64,000 bases of DNA from Lacticaseibacillus absianus (GCF_013407595.1 NZ_JABEKX010000001.1:824522-888521); one strand, 5' to 3'. Counted from the stretch's first letter, positions 40,341 through 48,718 are shown. Program-made: numbers and translations. Notes: a model not told the origin generated them from the sequence alone.

Positions 40341-40706
40341 TCAGTCGACGAACAGCAGCTGAAACTCGTGTTTGGCCAAGTCGATGTTGACGGCGACATG
40401 GCGGTTCAGGTCGGCGACGAGGCGCCGGGCGAAGCTCATTTTTTCTTCGAAGTCCTTGAGGATCGACGTCTCAGGGATGCTGGTGAAGTCGTAGTTCTCG
40501 CCGATGAAGGCGGGGTCGGTCACGTACATCAGGTTGTTTTGATCGTGGCGGCTGCCGGGCTTCAAAACGGCGTCGATGTAGTGGTACAGCAGAGACGGCG
40601 GGAAGTTCAATGGCTTATCCAGTTCGGTAGTGATCGTGAAGTCCGGCGCGTCATCGGCGAGGTTGTCGTTGACGTGGACTTGTGTCAGCCCTTGGTAAAG
40701 TTTCAT
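40341..40706 (-). CDS. Hypothetical soluble protein
   Basis: A 121-residue acidic protein without membrane segments or a motif I recognise (start MKLYQGLTQVHVNDNLADDA, end DLAKHEFQLLFVD). ATG 40706 follows AAAGGGAG; an upstream frame extension lacks a ribosome binding site. Located 58 bp behind the phosphatase gene on the same strand, possibly co-transcribed. Confidence 0.6.
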   Translation of the reverse strand: MKLYQGLTQVHVNDNLADDAPDFTITTELDKPLNFPPSLLYHYIDAVLKPGSRHDQNNLMYVTDPAFIGENYDFTSIPETSILKDFEEKMSFARRLVADLNRHVAVNIDLAKHEFQLLFVD

Positions 40707-40763
40707 ATACTCACTCCCTTTGGTTTTCTCACTCAAGTATACCGCGAATGGCCCCTGAATGTC

Positions 40764-41552
40764 CTACTCGAGGTACAGCCGCCGCAGATCGCGCTGTTGA
40801 TCGCGGGTCAGCTGCAGCACGTCGCGTAGGTATTGCGCCATGCCGCCGAACTCGCGGTTGATCGCTAGGAGTGCGACGTCGAGGTATTCATCGGCGACAC
40901 GGCCCAGCGAGCGGGTCGACGCGAGCAACTCGTCTGAGCCGCCATTGGCGCGCACCGCGTCGAGGTTCTTCAGGCGTTGCGCGGCCAGGGATTGGTTGGA
41001 GGCAAGGTAGTCACGCCGGATCGTCAGCGGGTCGACGCCCAGTGCGGAGAGCACGTATACCGCACCCATGCCCGTTCGGTCCTTGCCAGCGGTGCAATGA
41101 AACAGCAGCGCGGCGTCTGGGGCGTCATTGGCCAGGAGCTGGTCGAAAAAGCGGCGGTAGGCGGCCTGGGCGTGGGTCTGGTTGACCAAGTTGGCATAGA
41201 CGTTCAGCATGTTCTTGAAGCCCGCGAGCGGGTCGGTCGCAAACGTCGCACGCAACTCGGTGGCTTCTTGGGAGACCTTGGTCTCGTCGGTTTCAAGGAC
41301 CGGGTCAAAATCGTAGGTGACGCCGGCCGGTAAGCGGTCCGGCGCGTTCTCGCGCTCTTTGGGGGAGCGGAAGTCGACGTCGACGCGCAGGCCGTAGTCC
41401 GCGAGGTACTGCAAGTCGCGCTCGGACAACTCGTTCAACCGCCCGGAACGGATCAGCTTGTGTGCGCGCAGGGTGTAGCCGTCTTGGGTCCGGTACCCGC
41501 CCAGATCGCGGAAGTTGTGGCCGTGGTGAATGTCCAGTAAACGTATACTCAA
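40764..41552 (-). CDS. Tyrosine-protein phosphatase (PTP, LipA/YwqE-like CX5R type)
   Basis: A 262-residue dual-specificity-type phosphatase. Catalytic loop HCTAGKDRTG with Cys153 and Arg159; N-terminal NFRDLGGYRTQDG (about 13-25) and RSGRLNELSERDLQYLADYGLRVDVDFRSPKER match Y-phosphatase family 3 (Y_phosphatase3). A TTG start at 41552 is chosen because GGAGGA lies nine bases upstream and no ATG fits. Members may act on phosphotyrosine or phosphoinositides, and are often exported; no signal peptide is visible here. Confidence 0.88.
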   Translation of the reverse strand: MSIRLLDIHHGHNFRDLGGYRTQDGYTLRAHKLIRSGRLNELSERDLQYLADYGLRVDVDFRSPKERENAPDRLPAGVTYDFDPVLETDETKVSQEATELRATFATDPLAGFKNMLNVYANLVNQTHAQAAYRRFFDQLLANDAPDAALLFHCTAGKDRTGMGAVYVLSALGVDPLTIRRDYLASNQSLAAQRLKNLDAVRANGGSDELLASTRSLGRVADEYLDVALLAINREFGGMAQYLRDVLQLTRDQQRDLRRLYLE

Positions 41553-41642
41553 GATCGTTCGTCCTCCTCTAGTCGTCAATGCCCCTCCAGTATACCCGAG
41601 GGTGCGCGGAGAAAAAAGGGCCGGTGCAGCCAGGCGACAGAC

Positions 41643-41673
41643 AAAAAAACTCGCCCCCGCAAGTGGGACGAGC
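41643..41673 (-). terminator. Terminator of the XRE gene (minus strand)
   Basis: Minus strand: GCTCGTCCC/GGGGGCGAG followed by seven T. Confidence 0.85.
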
Positions 41674-41681
41674 AATGGCCG

Positions 41682-42080
41682 TTAGTCTTCTGCGACAGTT
41701 GTGCTGCCGATGATCAGACCAGCTGTGAATGAAGCGACGAGGTCCTTTTTGGTCGAAGGAAGGACATCGTTGTTATAAGTCAGGACGCTCTTGTCGCTCA
41801 AGAGGTCTTCGACGCGAATCACTTCGCGGTCGGTCAGGTCAATGACGGCTTCTTTTTGGCTGGCGTACTTGTCTGGGTAAGCCAGTGCTAGGATGTTGAC
41901 GGGGTCAGTGTTGTAGTACTCAGCCAACTTGCGGATGCTGCGCTCGCTAGGGATCGTCTGGTCGTTCTCCCACTTGGTAAAACTTGCCGGGGAAGTGTGG
42001 GTGGCCTTGGCGACTTCAACGATGGATTCGCCTCGTCCTTTACGGATCTGACGTAATGCGCTGCCAACGGTTTCTGTCAT
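41682..42080 (-). CDS. XRE-family transcriptional regulator
   Basis: A 132-residue protein. Residues 5-62 are an XRE helix-turn-helix (LRQIRKGRGESIVEVAKATHTSPASFTKWENDQTIPSERSIRKLAEYYN). The C-terminal half is acidic and rich in Asp, Val and Leu (KEAVIDLTDREVIRVEDLLSDKSVLTYNN) and may be a dimer or sensor part. The ribosome binding site is weak (GGTGA). A perfect 7-bp inverted repeat at 42117-42131 lies between its promoter and start, suggesting autorepression. Confidence 0.82.
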   Translation of the reverse strand: MTETVGSALRQIRKGRGESIVEVAKATHTSPASFTKWENDQTIPSERSIRKLAEYYNTDPVNILALAYPDKYASQKEAVIDLTDREVIRVEDLLSDKSVLTYNNDVLPSTKKDLVASFTAGLIIGSTTVAED

Positions 42081-42116
42081 GAATTTTTCACCACGATTCT
42101 TTAGGATACGATACCA

Positions 42117-42131
42117 AACCGAAATTCGGTT
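42117..42131 (-). promoter_or_regulatory. Candidate XRE operator
   Basis: AACCGAA-A-TTCGGTT, perfect 7-bp arms around one base, about 10 bases after the predicted transcription start. Confidence 0.55.
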
Positions 42132-42139
42132 CACCTATT

Positions 42140-42168
42140 AATTTAGCGTTCTCACGCCTGAAATGCAA
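42140..42168 (-). promoter_or_regulatory. Promoter of the XRE gene
   Basis: Minus strand: TTGCAT (42168-42163), 17-base spacer, TAAATT (42145-42140). Confidence 0.65.
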
Positions 42169-42295
42169 TGAAGTAATCGGTTTTTATTAGCATCTTTATT
42201 TGAAATTCACAGAAAGGTCATAATCTGGCCCGCGCGCACTGGCCGATCAATACAAAAAAGATAATCTGAAGGCGCCTGCGCCGCGGCCAATTTGC

Positions 42296-42324
42296 TTGTA
42301 TTTCCCGCGGCGCGGCGGTACGCT
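42296..42324 (+). promoter_or_regulatory. Promoter of the universal stress protein gene
   Basis: TTGTAT (42296-42301), 17-base spacer, TACGCT (42319-42324). Confidence 0.5.
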
Positions 42325-42352
42325 TAAGTTAATCCAATAAGGAAGTGATCAT

Positions 42353-42802
42353 ATGGACCAGGAATACAACACGCTGCTGGTGCCAGTCGATGGTTCCGAT
42401 GAGGCCGAGCTCGCCTTTCGCAAGGCGGTCAAGGTCGCAGTGGCCAACCACGCGCACCTCGACATTTTGAACGTCCTTGACACGAAGCAGTTCATCGGTG
42501 GCTACGGCGGCATGATCTCCGGCGATGCGATCTACCAGCTGACCCAAGACGCCGAGAAGTACCTCGATGGCCTGGCGGAGCGGGCGAAAAACGCTGGCCT
42601 CGATGACGTCACGATCCACGTCCGCTTCGGCAATCCGAAGACCGTGGTCGCCACCGATTTTCCGCATGACCACCACACCGACCTGATCATCATCGGGGCC
42701 ACCGGTTTGAACGCCGTCGAGCGCGTGCTGGTCGGCTCGGTCACCGAGTATGTCAACCGCACGGCGCCTTGCGACGTGCTGATCGTCAAGACCGAAGCAT
42801 AA
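42353..42802 (+). CDS. Universal stress protein (UspA family)
   Basis: A 149-residue cytosolic dimer of the USP fold. The ATP-binding loop G-x2-G-x9-G-S is present as GATGLNAVERVLVGSVTEYV (about 116-135), and the N-terminal strand LLVPVDGSDEAELAFRKAV carries the conserved Asp. It therefore belongs to the ATP-binding (UspFG-like) class. AAGGAAG stands seven bases before ATG. Monocistronic with a stem at 42827. Likely role: general stress and acid survival. Confidence 0.92.
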   Translation: MDQEYNTLLVPVDGSDEAELAFRKAVKVAVANHAHLDILNVLDTKQFIGGYGGMISGDAIYQLTQDAEKYLDGLAERAKNAGLDDVTIHVRFGNPKTVVATDFPHDHHTDLIIIGATGLNAVERVLVGSVTEYVNRTAPCDVLIVKTEA

Positions 42803-42826
42803 TGTGCGCCAAATGAGCATAACGCA

Positions 42827-42865
42827 AAGGCCTGGAACAGCGCTTGGCGTTGTTTCAGGCCTGTT
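42827..42865 (+). terminator. Terminator of the universal stress protein gene
   Basis: AGGCCTGGAACA paired with TGTTTCAGGCCT (one bulge), then GTTTGT. Confidence 0.7.
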
Positions 42866-42941
42866 TGTGCGTAATCTATGGCATGGTCCCGCGACGACGC
42901 GGCGACCCAGACGGCTCGGGGCGATAGAGGAGGAGACTGAG

Positions 42942-43481
42942 ATGGCAGAGACGACTTGGTGGGGCGACCGAAGCCCCTTACTGAAGGCATATCACGACAA
43001 GGAGTGGGGGGTGGCGACGCATTCGGACCGTGACTTGTTCGAGTTGTTGAGCCTGGAGGGCCTGCAGATCGGGTTGAACTGGGAACTGGTGTTGAAGAAG
43101 CGACCAGCGTTCAACGCGGCGTTTCATCACTTCGACATCGACGCGGTGGCGGCGATGACCGCAACGGACTTGGTGCCGCTGATGGCGGATACGGGCTTGA
43201 TCCGCAACCGGCGGAAGCTGGCGGCGATCGTCCGTAATGCACGGGCAGTCCAGGTGATCCAGCGTGAGTATGGCAGTTTCGACGCTTACGTCTGGGGGTT
43301 CACCGCGGGCCAGCAGCTGGTCAACCGCCCGCAAACGGCGGCGGACATTCCGACGCGTACCGCGCTGTCAGCACAGGTCGCACAAGACATGAAACAACAC
43401 GGCTTCACGATGATCGGACCGGTCAGCGCCTACAGCTTCCTGCAAGGGGCGGGTGTGATCGACGACCATCTGGCCCAGTGA
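42942..43481 (+). CDS. tag: DNA-3-methyladenine glycosylase I (Tag) lacking two zinc ligands
   Basis: Base-excision repair enzyme removing 3-methyladenine from DNA. 179 residues with Tag motifs: PLLKAYHDKEWGVATHSDRDLFELLSLEGLQIGLNWELVLKKRPAF (about 12-57, including the conserved Glu in LEG) and GLIRNRRKLAAIVRNARA. Of the four zinc ligands in E. coli Tag (Cys4, His17, His175 and Cys179), only the two His seem present (His18 and the His in IDDHLAQ); position 4 is Thr, and the protein ends before the last Cys. So it may fold without zinc. AGGAGG precedes ATG 42942. It lies 13 bp ahead of an EamA transporter gene. Confidence 0.88.
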   Translation: MAETTWWGDRSPLLKAYHDKEWGVATHSDRDLFELLSLEGLQIGLNWELVLKKRPAFNAAFHHFDIDAVAAMTATDLVPLMADTGLIRNRRKLAAIVRNARAVQVIQREYGSFDAYVWGFTAGQQLVNRPQTAADIPTRTALSAQVAQDMKQHGFTMIGPVSAYSFLQGAGVIDDHLAQ

Positions 43482-43494
43482 CGATGGAGGCGCT

Positions 43495-44394
43495 ATGCGA
43501 CACACACGATTGATGGGCCTGGCGCTGGCGATCCTCGGCTCCAGCCTGTGGGGGATCGCCGGGCCGGCTAGCGAAGTCTTATTCGCACAAGGTGTCTCGG
43601 TGTCCTGGCTGATCAGCTCGAAGATGCTGATCGCCGGGCTTGTCACGCTGGGCTACGCCCTGATCCGTGAGGGGCGCGCCGTCCTGGCGCCGTGGCGGAC
43701 GCGCGCCGATGCTGGGCGGTTGCTGATCTTCATCCTGTTCGGCATGATCGCGATGCAGTATGTCTACTTCAAGGCCGTCGAGGTCGCCAATGCACCAACG
43801 GCCACGATCCTTCAGTACCTCTCGCCGGTCGTCGTGCTGGTGATCTTGGCCGTCACCACGCGGACCCTGCCGCGCCGGACCGACGTCGCGATCATCGCAC
43901 TGGCGATGTTTGGCACCTTGATGGTGGTGACGAGGGGCCACCTGACGCAGCTGGCGATCACGCCGACTGCCTTGTTTTGGGGGCTGTTGGCCGCGCTGGC
44001 CGCCGCGCTGTATACTTTGTTGCCGGCTGGCTTGCTCGAGCGCTACTCACCGCTGACGATCAGCGCCTGGGCACAACTGGTGGGTGGGCTCATCGTGTCG
44101 GTGCGCGCGCCGGTCTGGCGTGGGGTGCCGCAGCTGAATGCACTGGGCTGGGCGAACTACACCTTCGTCGTGCTGGGCGGCACCATCGTCGCCTACATGG
44201 TCTACCTGGCCAGCTTGCAGTACATCACCGCCACGGCTGCAAGTTTGCTGGATGCTTTCGAGCCGTTAGCGGCCACGCTGACCGCGGTCTTGTTCATGAG
44301 CTTTCACCTGAGCCTCGCCGAGGTGATCGGCGGGGCGATCATCATCGCGACAGTGTTTCTGATGGCGATGACCAGCCCGAAGGCACCGAGATGA
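43495..44394 (+). CDS. EamA-family (DMT) transporter
   Basis: A 299-residue membrane protein with ten predicted helices in two EamA repeats (about 8-140 and 155-295). Motifs are ILGSSLWGIAGPASEVLF near helix 1 and ANAPTATILQYLSPVVVLVI in helix 4. Members export amino acids or other metabolites. GGAGG is five bases before ATG; the gap to tag is 13 bp, so the two are co-transcribed though functionally unrelated. Confidence 0.88.
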   Translation: MRHTRLMGLALAILGSSLWGIAGPASEVLFAQGVSVSWLISSKMLIAGLVTLGYALIREGRAVLAPWRTRADAGRLLIFILFGMIAMQYVYFKAVEVANAPTATILQYLSPVVVLVILAVTTRTLPRRTDVAIIALAMFGTLMVVTRGHLTQLAITPTALFWGLLAALAAALYTLLPAGLLERYSPLTISAWAQLVGGLIVSVRAPVWRGVPQLNALGWANYTFVVLGGTIVAYMVYLASLQYITATAASLLDAFEPLAATLTAVLFMSFHLSLAEVIGGAIIIATVFLMAMTSPKAPR

Positions 44395-44406
44395 GCCGCA
44401 TAGGTC

Positions 44407-44457
44407 GACCCCCTCAAGCTGAACCTGCCTTAGCGCGTGGCTCAGTTTGAGGGGGTC
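44407..44457. terminator. Hairpin after the tag-EamA operon
   Basis: GACCCCCTCAAGCTGA pairs with TCAGTTTGAGGGGGTC with one mismatch; 19-base loop; no T-run. It lies between convergent genes. Confidence 0.65.
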
Positions 44458-44472
44458 AACCTGTCGATATCG

Positions 44473-44643
44473 TTAGCGTGACGTTGGCTGGTCAAGCAGG
44501 TTCGGCAAGCGGACCTGGTGCTGGTCAGGACGAAGGCCGAGGATGTAGCCGTTTTTGACCCGCAGCTTGTAGGTGACGCGCAGCTGCATCTTCAGTGGTC
44601 GGCCTTGGGCATCGACCAGTGGTAATGGATGTTGATGTGGCAT
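44473..44643 (-). CDS. 56-residue hypothetical protein
   Basis: Small basic soluble protein (MPHQHPLPLVDAQGRPLKMQ..., end RLPNLLDQPTSR). AAGGAGG lies eight bases before ATG 44643, making it a credible gene. The DAQGRPLKMQLRVTYKLRVKNGYI stretch looks beta-stranded; no family recognised. Confidence 0.55.
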   Translation of the reverse strand: MPHQHPLPLVDAQGRPLKMQLRVTYKLRVKNGYILGLRPDQHQVRLPNLLDQPTSR

Positions 44644-44777
44644 ATTCTCGCCTCCTTCAGGATCATTATAAGGCAGGCCACGACCGGTAACTGTCACAGT
44701 TGCGTGTCAATGGCGTGGCTCGTTGTGGGACAAAATGATACAATGGGCGTGAACGTCATAGAGATGGAGGGCAACAC

Positions 44778-45266
44778 ATGGATCAATTTGGTGTGAGCGA
44801 GCTTGCGGATTGGCTGGAGGCCAATACGCCGGCGCTGCTCGATAAAACCACGAAGATGCCGACGGACCGCATCCTGGCGGCAGTGGACTACCTGAACGTG
44901 CTGGCGCAGCCGGCGGCGACCTACTTGGAGATGCATCAAGGTCAGTATTTCAAGGAGGCCTCTGACCATAAGTTGAACTTACTGGCCGATGACCAGCCGT
45001 TGCGCGCACTGGAAGACCGGATCATGGTCAACCACGTCGATGGCTCGATCGTGAGCGACCAGCTCAACTTCACCTATAACCACGAGCCAGTGTTCGAAGG
45101 CGGCTATCAGGCCAAGAAGGACCTGAACATCGTCAAATACGGGCTTGAGGTGATCGGCGCGGTCGCGACGAGTGGGCATCTGGACACGGTGACGGCGGCG
45201 CTATCACCAGATGCGACCGTGACCCTGATCGTTGCGGCGACGCAGTTCGCGGCCTGGCAAGCCTGA
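44778..45266 (+). CDS. Hypothetical soluble protein
   Basis: A 162-residue protein without membrane helices. It begins MDQFGVSELADWLEANTPALLDK and ends LIVAATQFAAWQA. GGAGG is seven bases before ATG; an extended -10 (TGATACAAT) lies at 44736-44744. No known domain is visible. Convergent to the small gene at 45275-45511. Confidence 0.6.
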   Translation: MDQFGVSELADWLEANTPALLDKTTKMPTDRILAAVDYLNVLAQPAATYLEMHQGQYFKEASDHKLNLLADDQPLRALEDRIMVNHVDGSIVSDQLNFTYNHEPVFEGGYQAKKDLNIVKYGLEVIGAVATSGHLDTVTAALSPDATVTLIVAATQFAAWQA

Positions 45267-45274
45267 GGCGCAGC

Positions 45275-45511
45275 TCAGACGGTGGCCGGCACGAGCCAGT
45301 CGGACTCGTACAGCTGGTGAAGCTGATGGGAGACTGGGACCCATAACCGAGCTTGGAGAATGGCGCTGACGGCTGCCCAGAATTGGGGGTCGCGGCGCTG
45401 TTTTTCGTTGGTCTCGATCACCAGGGCCTGCCCGTTTTCTAGGGTTGCGGCGATGGTCGGGTAGGTGATGGCGTCGAGTCGGGCGGTGTAGACATCATTG
45501 ACTAATTCCAT
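45275..45511 (-). CDS. 78-residue hypothetical protein
   Basis: Soluble protein (MELVNDVYTARLDAITYPTI..., end DWLVPATV). The start at 45511 has GAAAGG nine bases upstream; an ATG three codons earlier overlaps that site. Ends only eight bases from the convergent gene, so transcripts must overlap. No family recognised. Confidence 0.5.
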   Translation of the reverse strand: MELVNDVYTARLDAITYPTIAATLENGQALVIETNEKQRRDPQFWAAVSAILQARLWVPVSHQLHQLYESDWLVPATV

Positions 45512-45684
45512 TGCGATCATCCTTTCGATAACTTCAGCATACGGGGCAGGTATGGTGAAAGGCTGGGGAATTCGTCAAAAAAGTGTGAAGAGAACGATAA
45601 GAAAACATTAAGCGCTGCCATGGCTTTTTGGCTGTCGGCTGGGCTATACTAGAACCAACTATTCACTAAGGGAGCTGACTGATC

Positions 45685-46857
45685 TTGACTGAAGTACGGC
45701 GACTGGCCGCCGAAGACTCGGCCGCATTCTACGCATTGGCGCGTTACGCCTTCCACAAACCCCAGAGCGAAACGCGCGACCGTGCGTTCGCCGGTCTCTA
45801 CGAGCACTCAGCCGCGTGGGCGATCGGCAGCCCACTCCAAAGCGGCTTGTTGGGCACGCACTTTACGGTCGACCTGTCTGGGGTGACCTACGGGATGAGC
45901 GGGGTCGGCTACGTCTCAAGTTATCCAGAAGCCAGTGGCCACGGGGGGATCAGCGCGATCATGGCGGAAGCCTTCGCAGACATGCGGGCAGCCGGCGAGA
46001 CCCTGTCGTACCTCGCCCCGTTCTCCAGCACGTTCTACCGGCGCTTCGGCTACGAAGGCGCCTTCGATCAGGTGACCCACACGATCGCCGCCCGCGACCT
46101 TCCGCGCGTGCCGCGGGCGTCTGCGGCGGTGAGCGTCGCGCGGGTCCCGTTTCGCGCGGCGATCGCCGCCATGGCGGAGGTCTACGGGCGCAGCAAGGCG
46201 GCCACGCGCGGTGGTCTGCGCCGAGCGGACTGGTGGTGGCTGAACATGGCCGACCACTACCCGGACCGTGAGGTGGCCGTGGCAATGCTCGGCGATCGGC
46301 CGACGGGTTACGTGATCTACGAGCGCGACGGCGAGACTTTCCGCGTGCACGAAGAGTTCCATGATGACTTGGATGCACTGTTGGCGCTAGGCAAGTTCAT
46401 CACGGCGCACCGCACCGCGTTTGCCACCTTCGTCTACACGACAGGCGACCCAGAGTCCCTGCACGACCTGCTGCCAGACCCGGCCGCATTGACGACTAGC
46501 GTGCGCGCCTACATGATGGCGCGGATCGTCGACTTAGAAGACTTCATGACGCGCTATCCGTACCAGGTCTCCGACCTGGCACCGGTCGTCTTCGCGGTGG
46601 AGGATGAATTCATCCCGGCCAATGCCGGGCTGTGGCAGCTTGCGATCAACGACGGCCAGGCCAGCTTCACCCGGGCAGATGCGCATGCGGTACCGGGTTT
46701 GCGGCTGACGATCCAGCAATTGGTCAAGGTGACCTTCGGTGTGCGCGCACTGCGCGACGCCTATAACCTCGGTCTGGTCGATGGGGACCCCTTCACGATC
46801 GCAAGTGTTGGGGATGCCTTCTTGGCGCACCAGACGCAACTTTACGATTACTTCTAG
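45685..46857 (+). CDS. Eis-like N-acetyltransferase (GNAT with SCP2-like C-terminus)
   Basis: A 390-residue protein of three parts, as in Eis/YpeA-type acetyltransferases: GNAT domain 1 (about 1-140, with GVGYVSSYPEASGHGGISAIMAEAFADMRAAGETLSYLAPFSSTFYRRFGYE), a second GNAT-like domain (about 150-285) and a C-terminal sterol-carrier-like domain (290-390). The motif YVSSYPEASGHGGISAIM binds acetyl-CoA; the C-terminal carboxylate typical of Eis catalysis is present as YDYF. The TTG start follows AAGGGAG by ten bases. Substrates of lactobacillus members are not known; aminoglycosides and polyamines are known for Eis. Confidence 0.85.
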   Translation: MTEVRRLAAEDSAAFYALARYAFHKPQSETRDRAFAGLYEHSAAWAIGSPLQSGLLGTHFTVDLSGVTYGMSGVGYVSSYPEASGHGGISAIMAEAFADMRAAGETLSYLAPFSSTFYRRFGYEGAFDQVTHTIAARDLPRVPRASAAVSVARVPFRAAIAAMAEVYGRSKAATRGGLRRADWWWLNMADHYPDREVAVAMLGDRPTGYVIYERDGETFRVHEEFHDDLDALLALGKFITAHRTAFATFVYTTGDPESLHDLLPDPAALTTSVRAYMMARIVDLEDFMTRYPYQVSDLAPVVFAVEDEFIPANAGLWQLAINDGQASFTRADAHAVPGLRLTIQQLVKVTFGVRALRDAYNLGLVDGDPFTIASVGDAFLAHQTQLYDYF

Positions 46858-46868
46858 GCCGTCCATGA

Positions 46869-46914
46869 ACGGGTCTGGGTGCTGCGACGCTGGCGCACAC
46901 GCCGGCCCGTTTTT
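46869..46914 (+). terminator. Possible terminator of the Eis-like gene
   Basis: ACGGG/CCCGT with a long GC-rich loop and five T. Weak. The rest of 46915-47063 shows nothing I can support. Confidence 0.45.
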
Positions 46915-47063
46915 GGCGTGGCCGATTGGACAGCGGGTGTCCGTTGCTGAGCGATCTGTGAGCGGCGAATGAAGTTACGTGAGAGTCCTGTGGCGGAGAT
47001 GGGGGCGTGCTGGCAATGGAATGGGAGGGGGCTCAGCGCATTCTTACGCGACTACCGGCTGGT

Positions 47064-47123
47064 TTTCACTGAAGGCTAGGGATTGGCTTGTTAGACTGGG
47101 ATCGGCTTTATATTTCAGTGAAA
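47064..47123 (+). promoter_or_regulatory. Inverted repeat flanking the promoter of the APC permease
   Basis: Perfect 10-bp arms TTTCACTGAA (47064-47073) and TTCAGTGAAA (47114-47123) enclose a putative promoter (TTGGCT 47083-47088, 18 bases, TTTATA 47107-47112). The second arm touches the ribosome binding site. Confidence 0.45.
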
Positions 47124-47136
47124 GACAGGTGGAATC

Positions 47137-48567
47137 ATGGCAGACGCCAATAAGCAATTACGCTGGTATAACGTGGCTCTGATCGCATTCGTCGCGGTCT
47201 GGGGCCTGGGCAATGTGGTCAACAACTATGCGCAACAGGGCCTTTCGGTCGTGACGAGCTGGGTGCTCATCATGCTGCTGTACTTCGTGCCGTATGCCTT
47301 GATCGTTGGGCAGCTCGGCTCGACTTTCAAGGACGAGAACGGTGGGGTCGCGTCTTGGATCCGCCGTACCGGCACCAAGCGGCTCGCGTACTTTGCCGCC
47401 TGGACGTACTGGGTGGTGCACGTCCCATATCTGGCGCAAAAGCCTTCAGGGATCCTGATCTCGCTGAGCTGGTTGATCAAGGGCAATGGGAACTTCGTCA
47501 ACGAGGTGAACGCCAAAGTCGTGTCGGCGCTGTGTCTCGTGTTGTTCCTGCTGTTTCTTTGGCTGGCCTCGCGTGGGCTGACCACGCTGAACCGCATCGG
47601 GTCGGTCGCGGGAACGGCGATGTTCATCATGTCGATCCTCTTCATCATCCTGGCGGTCTCCGCGCCGTTCATGACCCACGCGACGATCGCGACGCCGCAC
47701 ATGGACCAACTGAGCACGTACCTGCCGAAGTTCAACGTCAACTACTTCACGACGATCTCGATGCTGGTGTTCGCCGTCGGTGGGGCGGAAAAAATCTCCC
47801 CGTATGTCAACAACACCAAACACGCCGCTAAGGAATTCCCGCTGGGTATGCTGGTGCTGGCTGGGATGGTTGCCTTATGCGCGATCCTTGGGTCGTTCGG
47901 GATGGGGATGCTGTTCGACGCCAATCACATCCCAACTGATCTGATGGCCAACGGCGCGTACCTCGCATTTGCAAAACTGGGGGCTTACTACCACGTCGGC
48001 AATGTCTTCGTGATCCTCTATGCCCTCGCGCAGGCGATGGCGCAGATCTCCGCTTTGGCGTTTTCGATCGACGCGCCACTGAAGATCTTGCTGGGCGATG
48101 CTGACCCGCACTTCATTCCAGCCAAACTGAGCAAGCTCAACAAGAAAGGGACCCCGACGAACGGCTACCTGATGACTGGCGTGCTCGTCAGCCTGCTGAT
48201 CGTGATCCCGTCGCTTGGGATCGGGAACATGAACGAGCTGTATAACTGGCTGTTGAACCTGAACGCGGTGGTGATGCCAATGCGTTACCTCTGGGTGTTC
48301 CTTGCGTACATCCTGCTGAACAAGCAGCTCAGCCAGTTCCAGTCCGAGTATGAGTTCGTCAAGAACCCGAAGCTCGGTATGGTGATCGGTGGCTGGTGCT
48401 TCTTCTTCACCGCCTTCGCGTGCGTGATGGGGATGCTGCCGAAGATCAGTTACGCCGCGACACCGGGCACCTGGATGTTCCAGCTAGCGCTGAACATCAT
48501 CACGCCGGCGATCTTGCTGGCGCTGGGGCTGATCCTGCCAGCCATCGCACGGCGACAGGAAGCTTGA
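47137..48567 (+). CDS. Amino acid permease, APC superfamily
   Basis: A 476-residue transporter with 12 predicted helices. Start QLRWYNVALIAFVAVWGLGNVVNNYAQQG and the interrupted first helix with GLGNV, then ENGGVASWIRRTGTKRLAYFAAWTYWVVHVPYL, fit the glutamate:GABA antiporter/YjeM-like branch. The substrate is probably an amino acid. The ribosome binding site is weak (AGGTGG). The gene ends 25 bp before the promoter of the PTS operon, with no terminator in between. Confidence 0.88.
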   Translation: MADANKQLRWYNVALIAFVAVWGLGNVVNNYAQQGLSVVTSWVLIMLLYFVPYALIVGQLGSTFKDENGGVASWIRRTGTKRLAYFAAWTYWVVHVPYLAQKPSGILISLSWLIKGNGNFVNEVNAKVVSALCLVLFLLFLWLASRGLTTLNRIGSVAGTAMFIMSILFIILAVSAPFMTHATIATPHMDQLSTYLPKFNVNYFTTISMLVFAVGGAEKISPYVNNTKHAAKEFPLGMLVLAGMVALCAILGSFGMGMLFDANHIPTDLMANGAYLAFAKLGAYYHVGNVFVILYALAQAMAQISALAFSIDAPLKILLGDADPHFIPAKLSKLNKKGTPTNGYLMTGVLVSLLIVIPSLGIGNMNELYNWLLNLNAVVMPMRYLWVFLAYILLNKQLSQFQSEYEFVKNPKLGMVIGGWCFFFTAFACVMGMLPKISYAATPGTWMFQLALNIITPAILLALGLILPAIARRQEA

Positions 48568-48591
48568 AAATCAATCGATCGAAAAAACGTG

Positions 48592-48620
48592 TTGACGCTT
48601 ACATGCGGATGAGTTAATAT
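48592..48620 (+). promoter_or_regulatory. Promoter of the bglG-PTS-flavoprotein operon
   Basis: TTGACG (48592-48597), 17-base spacer, TAATAT (48615-48620). Confidence 0.75.
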
Positions 48621-48648
48621 CATAGACAGTTGAACACGTGACGTTAAA

Positions 48649-48702
48649 GGGTTGTTACTTTAAGTAGGCTACACCTTCCTTCGGGAATGTGTGGCCTTTT
48701 TT
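48649..48702 (+). promoter_or_regulatory. RAT antiterminator target with overlapping terminator
   Basis: The 27-base sequence 48649-48675 (GGGTTGTTACT...AGTAGGCTACACC) matches the ribonucleic antiterminator bound by BglG/LicT proteins. Its 3' half overlaps the terminator stem GGCTACAC...GTGTGGCC (48667-48696) that ends in six T. Protein binding would stabilise RAT and prevent the terminator, the classical substrate-induced switch. Confidence 0.88.
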
Positions 48703-48718
48703 CGTTGAGGAGAAATCA

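Noticed and set aside
42181-42352. Lacto-usp type structured RNA in front of the universal stress protein gene
   Set aside because: The known motif lies upstream of such genes in lactobacilli, but I could not identify its conserved stems here; a covariance-model search would decide.
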